14,442 nucleotides of DNA, taken from NCBI GenBank assembly GCA_965363675.1, contig CBDTTW010000071.1, forward strand, positions 1 through 14,442. The letters run 5' to 3'. The position numbers and the translations under genes are program-made. Shown here in pieces: positions 6,835-14,292 of the stretch. The notes beneath the pieces were generated by a model, which did no database searches, was not told the DNA's origin, and saw only the letters and a program-made list of their open reading frames with translations. Source of the stretch: CBDTTW01 sp965363675. GTDB taxonomy: Bacteria > Bacteroidota > Rhodothermia > Rhodothermales > DASSAV01. How positions within the stretch are numbered: the first letter of the stretch is position 1; the number at the start of each line of letters is the position of its first letter.

Positions 6835-6842
6835 GTAAGGTA
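6835..6842 (-). promoter_or_regulatory. TAnCTTAC element before the GH144-like gene
   Basis: TACCTTAC reads on the minus strand from 6842 to 6835, 58 bases before the GH144-like ATG. It is identical to the octamer before the TspO-like gene. The 190-base divergent region also holds a GC-rich dyad (GGGCGG/CCGCCC, about 6847-6861) and, for the rightward GH2 gene, a TACACTTG stretch (6886-6893). No clear -35 box stands at the right distance for either. Promoter function is inferred. Confidence 0.35.
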
Positions 6843-6966
6843 CGCCGGGCGGGCGCCGCCCCCGGCGCGCGCGCTTCGGGCAAATTACACTTGTGAAAGC
6901 GCGGCGGAAGCCCGACCTTTCTGATGGCGCCGAAAGCGCTATCAACCGTCCCCACTTCGCCACGCC

Positions 6967-9795
6967 ATGACCCGTCTTCCCATGCCTTTTCGCTGCATGC
7001 TGCTGCTGCTGCTTTTGCTGGCAAGCTTTGCCGCCCCCGCCGCCGCCCAGCGCCCCGACTCGGCGGCCATTCCGCTGCCGGAGCACCCCCGCCCCGACTA
7101 CGAGCGCGCCGCGTGGGTCAACCTGAACGGCCCGTGGCGCTTCCGCTTCGACAAGGAGAACGTGGGCGAAAGCCAGGGCTGGGCGCGCGACCCCTCGGGC
7201 TTCCCGCTTACCATCCAGGTTCCGTTTCCGTGGGGCTCCGAGCTGTCGGGCGTGCCCGACGAAGCCCCGATAGGCTGGTACCACCGCAGCATCACCGTCC
7301 CGGCCGGCTGGCAAGGCGAGCGCGTCTTTCTGGTTATCGGCGCCTCGGACTGGCGCACCACGGCCTGGCTCGACGGCAAGCTGCTCGGCGCGCATCAGGG
7401 CGGCTATACGCCCTTCGACTTCGAGCTGACGCCGCACCTGACGCCGGGCCGCCCGCAACAGCTCGTGCTGCGGGTGGACGACTCGCCGCACGACTTCAAG
7501 CTCGAAGGCAAGCAGGGCTACGGGCAGGCGCGCGGCATCTGGCAGACGCCCTACCTGGAGGCGCGCGGCGGCGCCTACCTGGCCGGCATCCACTTCACGC
7601 CCGACATCGACGCCGGCACGGTGCGCGTCCGGGCGATGCTGGCCGAGCCGGCTCCCTCGGCGCTCACGCTCGGGCTTCAGTTCGAGCGCGGCGCCCTGGC
7701 GCAGCCCAGCCTGCGGCAGACCATCCCCGCCGGCGCCCAGGAGCACACCTTCGAGGTGAGCCTTCCGAACGCCCGCCTCTGGACGCTCGACGACCCCTAC
7801 CTCTACCAGGTCGAGGCCACGCTCGGCGGCGGCAATCTGCGCCCGGACGCCGTCAAGACGTATTTCGGCATGCGCAAGGTCTCGGTCGTGAACCTGCCGG
7901 GCACGGACATTCCGTACATCGCGCTCAACAACAAGCCGCTGTACCTGCAAATCACGCTCGACCAGTCGTACCACCCGGGGGGCTTCTACACCTTCCCGAC
8001 GGACGCCTTCATGCGCGACGAGATTTTGCGCTCCCGGCAAATCGGGCTCAACGCGATGCGCGTGCACATCAAGGTCGAAGTGCCGCGCAAGCTCTACTGG
8101 GCCGACCGCCTGGGCATGCTCATCATGGCCGACACGCCCAACAGTTGGGGCGAGCCGACGCCCGAGATGCGCAGCGAGGTCACCTACACGATGCGCCGCC
8201 AGATCCAGCGCGACTACAACCACCCCTCGATTTTTGCGTGGGTGCCCTTCAACGAGACGTGGGGCCTGTTCACGCAGCAGGGCGACCGGCGCGTTTACAC
8301 GGAAGAGACGCAGGACTGGGTCGCCTCGATGTACCGCCTCGCCAAGAGCCTCGACGGCACGCGCCTGGTCGAGGACAACTCGGTTTGCTGCGGCATCGGC
8401 CATACCGAGACCGACATCAACTCGTGGCATCACTACCTGCCCGGCTGGATGTGGGAGAGCACGCTGGCGCAGATCTCCCGCGATACTTACCCCGGCGCGC
8501 AGTGGAACTTCGAGAAGCGGTTCAAGCAGGGAGGGCAGCCCAACATCAACAGCGAGTTCGGCAACGTCTGGGGCTACGAGGGCAGCACCGGCGACGTGGA
8601 TTATACGTGGGATTACCACCGCGCCGTGAACGCCTTCCGCCGCCACCCGAAAATCGCCGGGTGGCTCTACACGGAGCATCACGACGTGATCAACGAGTGG
8701 AACGGCTACTGGCGCTTCGACCGCTCGGAGAAGTTCACCGGCCTGGATGAGCTGGTCGAGGGGATGTCGCTCCGGGATCTGCACGCGCCGTTCTACATCG
8801 CCATCGGCGACAGCCTGAGCCGCGAGGTGAAAACCGGCGAAGCGGTGGACGTGCCGCTCTTCGCCTCGTTCATGACGGACGCGGCGGCGCACGGCCAGAG
8901 CCTGATCCTGCGCACCGAACTCTACGGCTGGGACGCCCTCGGGGTGCGCCATACGTACGCCGCCTCCAGCCGCGCCGTGCCTTTCAAGGCGTGGATGCAC
9001 GAGGACCTCGAACCGCTCCGCGTGACGATGCCCAGGGAACCGGCCGTGGCCGTGCTGGCCTTGCGCCTGGAGGACGCCGCCGGCAAGGTGCTCCACCGCA
9101 ACTTTACGACGTTCATCGTCAAGGGCGCCTTGCCCGACGAGATCGCCCTGGAAGGCGGCAAGCGCGCCCGCGTCATCCGGTTTGCGCCCGGCGCGTTCAA
9201 GGCGCAGCAGTGGTCGGCCAAGCAGTGGGACGTGCTCGACGGCAAAAAGGTCAACGGCGCCGGCTCGGGCTACTTCGAGTACCGCGTGGCGTGGCCGAAG
9301 AACCTCGACGCGGGCGTGCTCACGAGCGGCCACCTGCTGCTCGAAGCCTCGGCCAAGCAGCTTTTCGGCAAGGACCGCCCGGATACGGGCAAGATGGAGG
9401 GCGACTACATGCGCGGCCTGGGCACGCTCGACCCGAGCCGCAACCCCAACGCCTACCCGATGACCGACGAGACGCGCTTCCCCTCGATGGTCGTCGTGCG
9501 GGTCAACGGCGAGCCTGCGGGGACGTTTGCGTTGCAGGACGACCCGGCCGACCACCGGGGCATCCTCTCGTGGCACTACCAGCTCCGCGACCGCAAGCTG
9601 CGCGAGGCCGGCTCCTACGGCGAGCGCGTGAGCGTGGCGCTGCCGGCGGCGGCGCTGCGCAAGGCGGCGGCCGAGGGGGAACTGGTCCTCCGGCTGGAGG
9701 TCCCCGAGGCGCTTCCGGGCGGCCTGGCAATCTACGGCGCCGAGTTCGGCCGCTACATGATGGACCCGACGTTGCTGCTCGTCGGCAACCGGTAA
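6967..9795 (+). CDS. Secreted glycoside hydrolase family 2 (beta-galactosidase/beta-glucuronidase-like)
   Basis: A 942-residue exo-glycosidase with a leucine-rich signal peptide, probably cut after AAA near residue 27. Domain order: GH2 sugar-binding jelly roll (about 43-200, with WVNLNGPWRFRFD, GWYHRSI and GIWQTPYLE), immunoglobulin-like domain (about 205-300) and TIM barrel (about 312-600). In the barrel, MRVH (364-367) precedes VPFNETWG, where Glu430 is the acid/base; NINSEFG supplies Glu530 as nucleophile. Both catalytic residues are intact. About 340 further residues follow the barrel and look like beta-sandwich modules, possibly carbohydrate-binding. The family covers beta-galactosidases, -glucuronidases and -mannosidases, and the sugar cannot be read from the sequence. 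With the sulfatase and GH16 gene next door, beta-galactoside or beta-uronide ends of a sulfated polysaccharide are plausible. A second ATG at 6982 is an alternative start; neither has a Shine-Dalgarno. Confidence 0.93.
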   Translation: MTRLPMPFRCMLLLLLLLASFAAPAAAQRPDSAAIPLPEHPRPDYERAAWVNLNGPWRFRFDKENVGESQGWARDPSGFPLTIQVPFPWGSELSGVPDEAPIGWYHRSITVPAGWQGERVFLVIGASDWRTTAWLDGKLLGAHQGGYTPFDFELTPHLTPGRPQQLVLRVDDSPHDFKLEGKQGYGQARGIWQTPYLEARGGAYLAGIHFTPDIDAGTVRVRAMLAEPAPSALTLGLQFERGALAQPSLRQTIPAGAQEHTFEVSLPNARLWTLDDPYLYQVEATLGGGNLRPDAVKTYFGMRKVSVVNLPGTDIPYIALNNKPLYLQITLDQSYHPGGFYTFPTDAFMRDEILRSRQIGLNAMRVHIKVEVPRKLYWADRLGMLIMADTPNSWGEPTPEMRSEVTYTMRRQIQRDYNHPSIFAWVPFNETWGLFTQQGDRRVYTEETQDWVASMYRLAKSLDGTRLVEDNSVCCGIGHTETDINSWHHYLPGWMWESTLAQISRDTYPGAQWNFEKRFKQGGQPNINSEFGNVWGYEGSTGDVDYTWDYHRAVNAFRRHPKIAGWLYTEHHDVINEWNGYWRFDRSEKFTGLDELVEGMSLRDLHAPFYIAIGDSLSREVKTGEAVDVPLFASFMTDAAAHGQSLILRTELYGWDALGVRHTYAASSRAVPFKAWMHEDLEPLRVTMPREPAVAVLALRLEDAAGKVLHRNFTTFIVKGALPDEIALEGGKRARVIRFAPGAFKAQQWSAKQWDVLDGKKVNGAGSGYFEYRVAWPKNLDAGVLTSGHLLLEASAKQLFGKDRPDTGKMEGDYMRGLGTLDPSRNPNAYPMTDETRFPSMVVVRVNGEPAGTFALQDDPADHRGILSWHYQLRDRKLREAGSYGERVSVALPAAALRKAAAEGELVLRLEVPEALPGGLAIYGAEFGRYMMDPTLLLVGNR

Positions 9796-9804
9796 CGCAC
9801 TCCG

Positions 9805-9838
9805 GCGCGCTCCGGGCACGAGGCGGTCCGGAGCGCGC
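9805..9838 (+). terminator. Strong hairpin between GH2 and sulfatase genes
   Basis: A perfect 11-bp stem (GCGCGCTCCGG at 9805-9815, CCGGAGCGCGC at 9828-9838) with a 12-base loop starts 9 bases after the GH2 stop. There is no T-run after it, so it is not a classic intrinsic terminator. It may limit read-through into the sulfatase gene or protect the GH2 transcript end. The remaining 65 bases before the sulfatase start show no convincing promoter. Confidence 0.5.
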
Positions 9839-9903
9839 GCCCTACGCTCGCGCCTCGCTTTGGCGGCGGTCTCGCAGCCGCTGCGCATCCTGCGGCATCT
9901 CCC

Positions 9904-11544
9904 ATGCAACGCTCCTTCAAGCTTCTGGTCGCCCTGGCGCTCGCGCTTGCGGCGGCCCCGGCGGCGCAAGCGCAACCTTCCGCACGCCCCAACATCGTCT
10001 GGATCACCGTCGAGGACATGAGCCCGCGCCTGGGCGCCTACGGCGACCCGCTGGCGCGCACCCCCCACATCGACCGGCTGGCCGCCGAGGGGCGGCGCTA
10101 TACGCGCGCCTTCACGACGGCGGGCGTCTGCGCCCCGAGCCGCGCCGCCATCATCACGGGCATGTACCAAACGGCCATTGGGGCGCACCACATGCGCTCG
10201 TATCAGGAGATGCCCACGCACAAGCCCTACTGGGCCGTGCCGCCGCCCCAGGTGAAGGCGTTTACGGAATATCTCCGCGCCGCCGGCTACTACACGAGCA
10301 ACAACAGCAAGACCGACTACCAGTTCGCCCCGATTACCGACGAGCGCCAGCCGCTCACGGCGTGGGACGCCTCCGGCAAAACCGCCCACTGGCGCGGCCG
10401 CAAGCCGGGGCAGCCGTTCTTTGCCGTGTTCAACTCGACGCGCACCCACGAAAGCCAGGTATGGCCTAACCCGAACGAAACCGCCACGACCGATCCGGCG
10501 CAGGTCTCCCTGCCGCCCTACTACCCCGATACCCCCACCGTTCGCGCCGACATCGCCCGCCACTACGACAACATCGCGCGCATGGACGCCTGGGTAGGCG
10601 GGTTGCTTCAGGAACTCGGCGAGGCGGGCCTGCTCGACTCGACGATCATTTTCTTTTACAGCGACCACGGCGACGGGCTGCCGCGCATGAAGCGCGAACT
10701 CTACGACTCCGGGCTGCACGTGCCGCTGATCGTGCGGTGGCCGGGTAAGCTCAAGCCGGGGGCCGTTGACGAGCGCCTCGTCAGCTTCGTGGACCTCGCC
10801 CCGACGGTGCTCTCGCTCGCGGGCCTGGCGCCGCCCCGCCACATGCAGGGCCGCGCCTTCCTGGGGCCGCAGGCCGCCTCGGCCGCCCCCCGCGACTACA
10901 TCTTCGCCGCGCGCGACCGCATGGACGAAACCGTGGACATGCAGCGGGCCGTCCGCGACGCGCGCTTCAAGTACATCCGCAACTTCCGGCCGGATCTGCC
11001 CTACGTCCAGGAGCTGGCCTACCGCAACCGCATGCCCATGATGCAGGAGCTGACGCGGCTCCATGCCGAGGGCAAGCTCGACGCGGTGCAGGCGCTCTGG
11101 TTCGCCCCGACCAAGCCTGCCGAGGAGCTTTACGACCTCCAGGCTGACCCGCACGAGGTGCGCAACCTCGCCGCGGACCCGCAGCACGCCAAAACCCTTC
11201 AGCGCATGCGCCGCGAGCTGGAGACGTGGCAGCGCGAAACCAACGACCTCGGGCGCACGCCGGAGCCGCAACTGGCGAACCAGTTCTGGCCGAACGGCAT
11301 CCAGCCGCGCACGGCCCTCCCGGCGATCACGTCGCGCCGCGCCGGCGCTCAGACGGTGGTCAGCATCAGCGCGCCCACGCCCGGCGCCTCGGTGGCCTAT
11401 ACGCTGGAGGCGGGCGACGAGGCGCACTGGCTGCTCTACACCGGCCCGGTTACGGTGGACGGCCCCGCCACGGTGCGCGCCCGCGCCGTCCGCTACGGAT
11501 GGGCCGAAAGCCCCACCGCCACGCTCAACGTTCAAACCCGGTGA
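9904..11544 (+). CDS. Exported type I sulfatase (S1_8-like) with C-terminal CHB_HEX_C-type domain
   Basis: A 546-residue periplasmic or secreted sulfatase that removes sulfate esters or N-sulfate from a glycan. The signal peptide (1-23) ends AAQAQ. The formylglycine motif is CAPSR with Cys76 and Arg80, followed by AAIITGMY. Metal ligands are Glu37-Asp38 (ITVEDMSP, where many families have DD) and Asp254-His255 (FFYSDHGDG). THES (181-184) and GLHVPLIVRWPG are further active-site regions. The VEDMSP, IGAHHMRS and DLQADPHEVRNLA stretches recall the S1_8 group, which includes heparan N-sulfatase-like enzymes, but marine members act on other glycans. Residues about 475-546 form a separate beta-domain (SISAPTPGASVAYTLEAGDE, then YTGPVTV and TVRARAVRYG) resembling the chitobiase/hexosaminidase C-terminal domain PF13290. 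Maturation needs a formylglycine-generating enzyme, not seen here. The stop nearly abuts the next gene. Confidence 0.93.
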   Translation: MQRSFKLLVALALALAAAPAAQAQPSARPNIVWITVEDMSPRLGAYGDPLARTPHIDRLAAEGRRYTRAFTTAGVCAPSRAAIITGMYQTAIGAHHMRSYQEMPTHKPYWAVPPPQVKAFTEYLRAAGYYTSNNSKTDYQFAPITDERQPLTAWDASGKTAHWRGRKPGQPFFAVFNSTRTHESQVWPNPNETATTDPAQVSLPPYYPDTPTVRADIARHYDNIARMDAWVGGLLQELGEAGLLDSTIIFFYSDHGDGLPRMKRELYDSGLHVPLIVRWPGKLKPGAVDERLVSFVDLAPTVLSLAGLAPPRHMQGRAFLGPQAASAAPRDYIFAARDRMDETVDMQRAVRDARFKYIRNFRPDLPYVQELAYRNRMPMMQELTRLHAEGKLDAVQALWFAPTKPAEELYDLQADPHEVRNLAADPQHAKTLQRMRRELETWQRETNDLGRTPEPQLANQFWPNGIQPRTALPAITSRRAGAQTVVSISAPTPGASVAYTLEAGDEAHWLLYTGPVTVDGPATVRARAVRYGWAESPTATLNVQTR

Positions 11545-11549
11545 TCCCT

Positions 11550-12890
11550 ATGTCGGAAGTTCGCACCACCCGCCGCCGCTTTCTGCAAGGCTCGGCCGCG
11601 TTCATGGCAGGGGCCGGGCTGGCCGCTCCGGCTTTCGGGGCCGCCGCCCCACTGGGGCCGCCGAGCGACCGCGTGCGCCTCGGGGTCGTCGGCCTGCACA
11701 GCCGGGGCGGCGGCGTCATGCGCGCGTTCCTCGGGCAGCCCGGCGTCGAAATTGCCGCGCTCTGCGACGTGGACGCCGCCGTGCTGGCCGAGGAAGGCCC
11801 TAAGGTCGAGGCCGCCACGGGGCGCAAGCCGGCGCTCGTGAAGGACTTCCGCCGCCTGCTCGACGACCAGGACCTCGACGCCCTCGTCGTTGCGACGCCG
11901 GACCACTGGCACGCCTACATCACCGTAGCCGCCTGCCGGGCCGGCAAGGACGTGTACTGCGAGAAGCCCATGGCGAACGACATCGCCGGGTGCCGCGCCA
12001 TTACGCAGGCCGCCGCCGCCTACGACCGCGTCGTGCAGATCGGGCAGCAGCAGCGCAGCGCCCCCCTCTGGCGCGATGCCATCGGGTACGTGCAGTCCGG
12101 CAAGCTGGGGCAGGTGCGCCTGGTGCGCGCCTGGTCGAGCTGGGGGCGGCCGCCGGCGCAGCGCCCGGACGCGCCCGCGCCCGAGGGCGTAGACTACGAC
12201 CTGTGGCTGGGGCCGGCCCCGGCGCACGCCTTCAACGAGAGCCGTTTCCACGGCAGTTGGCGCTGGTTCTGGGACTACGGCGGCGGCCTCGTCTCCGACT
12301 GGGGGGTGCACCTGATGGACATGCTGTTCATGGCCTACCCCGACGCCGCGCCGCGCACCATCTCGGCCATGGGCGGCGAGTACCTCGGCATCCGCGAAGG
12401 CGGGCAGCCCCCCGATACGGTGAGCATCGCCTACGACTTCGGCGACCGCCTGTTCGTCTGGGAGCACTGCTCGTGGCAGCACAACGGCCCGTTCGTCAGC
12501 AACACCGACGATACGCACGGCATCGCGTTCACGGGCGCAGACGGGCAGATGCTCGCGTCGCGGCATCAGTGGCAGGTGCGGCCGGACGCCGGCAGCAAAA
12601 CCCCCGTCGAGGCCGTGCCCCTGGGCGAGCGCATCCACAACGACGGGCTCGGGGCGCACGCCGCCGACTTCGTGCGGTGCGTGCGCGCCCGCGAGACCCC
12701 CGCCTGCCCGCCCGCCGTCGGCGAAAAAGCGGCGACGCTGGCCCACATGGGCAACATCGCCTACCGCACCGGGCGTACGCTGACGTGGGACGCCGCCGCC
12801 AACGCCTTCGCCGGCGACGCCGAGGCCAATGCCCTGTTGCGCAACGAAGCCCGCGCCCCCTGGCGCCTTCCGAACCTTCCTACGCCTTAA
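11550..12890 (+). CDS. Tat-exported Gfo/Idh/MocA family oxidoreductase 1
   Basis: A 446-residue NAD(P)-binding oxidoreductase sent to the periplasm by a twin-arginine signal (TTRRRFLQG, residues 6-14, then a hydrophobic run to about 30). The Rossmann domain has RLGVVGLHSRGGG (43-55), LCDVD (71-75) and ATPDHWHA (115-122); EKP at 138-140 is the family cofactor/catalytic Lys motif. GGGLVSDWGVHLMDM (244-258) carries the likely catalytic Asp250, His254 and Asp257. Tat export implies folding with bound cofactor before transport, so it may recycle a tightly bound nucleotide rather than use soluble NAD. Relatives include GH109-type glycosidases and enzymes that oxidise sugar hydroxyls to 3-keto forms. 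The ATG at 11550 lies 5 bases after the sulfatase stop; an in-frame GTG at 11541 overlaps that stop (GTGA), an alternative coupled start adding three residues. Co-transcription with the sulfatase is very likely. Confidence 0.92.
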   Translation: MSEVRTTRRRFLQGSAAFMAGAGLAAPAFGAAAPLGPPSDRVRLGVVGLHSRGGGVMRAFLGQPGVEIAALCDVDAAVLAEEGPKVEAATGRKPALVKDFRRLLDDQDLDALVVATPDHWHAYITVAACRAGKDVYCEKPMANDIAGCRAITQAAAAYDRVVQIGQQQRSAPLWRDAIGYVQSGKLGQVRLVRAWSSWGRPPAQRPDAPAPEGVDYDLWLGPAPAHAFNESRFHGSWRWFWDYGGGLVSDWGVHLMDMLFMAYPDAAPRTISAMGGEYLGIREGGQPPDTVSIAYDFGDRLFVWEHCSWQHNGPFVSNTDDTHGIAFTGADGQMLASRHQWQVRPDAGSKTPVEAVPLGERIHNDGLGAHAADFVRCVRARETPACPPAVGEKAATLAHMGNIAYRTGRTLTWDAAANAFAGDAEANALLRNEARAPWRLPNLPTP

Positions 12891-12905
12891 CCGGACCCCG
12901 CCGCT

Positions 12906-14234
12906 ATGAACCTGCATACCCTGGGCCGCCGCGCCTTCCTCAAAACGTCGTTGCTGGGCGCCGGGGCGGCGCTCGCCATGCCGGCCTCCAGCTACGCCCG
13001 CATCGTCGGCGCCAACGAGCGCGTGGGCGTGCTGGCCGTCGGGACGAACAGCCGCGGCGAGGCCGTCGCAACGAGCTTCGCCCTCTCGCCGCATGCCGAG
13101 GTGACGTGGGTCTCGGACGTGGACCGCCGCGTCTTTGAAAAGACGCAGGCGGCGCTCGTCAAGAAAGGCGCCCGCGCGCCGCAAACCGAAAAGGACTTCC
13201 GGCGGGCGCTCGAAAAAAGCGACGTAGACGCCGTGCTGATCGCCACGCCCGACCACTGGCACGCCCCGGCGGCGATGCTGGCCTTGCAGGCCGGCAAGCA
13301 CGTCTACGTCGAGAAGCCGTGCGGCCACAACCCGCGCGAAGGCGAGATGCTGGTGCAGGCGCAGCGCAAAACCGGCAAGCTGGTGCAAATGGGCACGCAG
13401 CAGCGCTCCTCGCCCGAGTCCATCGAGGCGGTGCGCGAGATCCGCGACGGGGCCATCGGCGCGGTGTACCTCGCCAAGACGTGGTACGCCAACAAGCGCG
13501 GCCCCATCGGCGAGGGCAAGCCCACGCCCGTCCCCGACTGGCTGGACTTCGATTTGTGGCAGGGGCCGGCCCCGCGCCGCGCCTATCAGGATAACCTGGT
13601 GCATTACAACTGGCACTGGTTCAAGCACTGGGGCACGGGCGAGGCGTGCAACAACGGCACGCACGAGATCGACTTCAGCCGCTGGGCGCTCGGCGTGGAC
13701 TTCCCGGTGCGCGTCTCCTCGAACGGCGGGCGCTACCACTACCGCGACGACTGGGAGTTCGCCGACACGCAGATCCTCACGCTCGACTTTCCGGAGGGCA
13801 AAACCATCACCTGGGAGGGGCGCAGTTGCAACGGCTACCCCGTCTACGAGCGCGGGCGCGGCGCGCTGCTCATCGGCACGCTCGGCAGCATCCTCATCGA
13901 CCGCGACGGCTACATCCGCTACGGCCTCGACAACAAGGAGGTGCGCCGCGTGACGGCGAAGCAGGGCACGGACGGGCTGAACACCGTCGGGGCGGACGCC
14001 ATGACGGATCTGCACGTCGCCAACTTCCTCGACGGCGTCCGGACGGGCGCGCGCCTGAACGCGCCCATCGAGGAGGGCCACAAAAGCGTACTGCTGTGCC
14101 ACCTGGGCAACATCGCGCAGGATCTCGGGCGCTCGCTCACGACGGACCCGGCCAACGGGCGCATCCTCGGCGACGAGGCGGCCATGCGCCTCTGGAGCCG
14201 CGAGTACGAAAACGGCTGGCAGCCCATCGTCTGA
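12906..14234 (+). CDS. Tat-exported Gfo/Idh/MocA family oxidoreductase 2
   Basis: A 442-residue second member of the same superfamily, 15 bases downstream of the first. The twin-arginine signal is GRRAFLKTS (7-15). VGVLAVGTNSRGEA (40-53) is the dinucleotide-binding turn, which is looser than usual; VSDVD (69-73), ATPDHWHA (113-120) and EKP (136-138) follow. The catalytic block is NNGTHEIDFSRW (249-260), with His253 and Asp256 as candidates. The C-terminal domain (about 140-425) is the alpha/beta sheet domain typical of the family. It shares the ATPDHWHA and EKP blocks with its neighbour but differs in the catalytic loop (GTHEIDFSRW against WGVHLMDM), so the pair look like divergent paralogues with different substrates or steps rather than a recent duplication. 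No Shine-Dalgarno. Confidence 0.92.
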   Translation: MNLHTLGRRAFLKTSLLGAGAALAMPASSYARIVGANERVGVLAVGTNSRGEAVATSFALSPHAEVTWVSDVDRRVFEKTQAALVKKGARAPQTEKDFRRALEKSDVDAVLIATPDHWHAPAAMLALQAGKHVYVEKPCGHNPREGEMLVQAQRKTGKLVQMGTQQRSSPESIEAVREIRDGAIGAVYLAKTWYANKRGPIGEGKPTPVPDWLDFDLWQGPAPRRAYQDNLVHYNWHWFKHWGTGEACNNGTHEIDFSRWALGVDFPVRVSSNGGRYHYRDDWEFADTQILTLDFPEGKTITWEGRSCNGYPVYERGRGALLIGTLGSILIDRDGYIRYGLDNKEVRRVTAKQGTDGLNTVGADAMTDLHVANFLDGVRTGARLNAPIEEGHKSVLLCHLGNIAQDLGRSLTTDPANGRILGDEAAMRLWSREYENGWQPIV

Positions 14235-14292
14235 AGCTTTCGGCCCGGCGCCGCCAACCCCCGCCACCCCTCAACAACGCAACCATACCCCG

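Noticed and set aside
6843..6862. GC-rich inverted repeat in the GH144/GH2 divergent region as an operator
   Set aside because: The arms consist only of G and C in very GC-rich sequence, so chance is the simplest explanation.
6997..7024. CTG-rich run that looks like a simple repeat
   Set aside because: It encodes the leucine core of the GH2 signal peptide and is interrupted by other leucine codons.
5344..11535. A 2063-codon open frame on the minus strand opposite the GH144, GH2 and sulfatase region
   Set aside because: It overlaps well-supported genes, is Arg/Ala/His/Val-biased with no recognisable domain, and is the expected antisense by-product of GC-rich codon usage.
11532..14267. A 911-codon minus-strand open frame opposite the two oxidoreductases
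   Set aside because: Same composition bias; both plus-strand genes have full domain and Tat-signal support, so this frame is a shadow.
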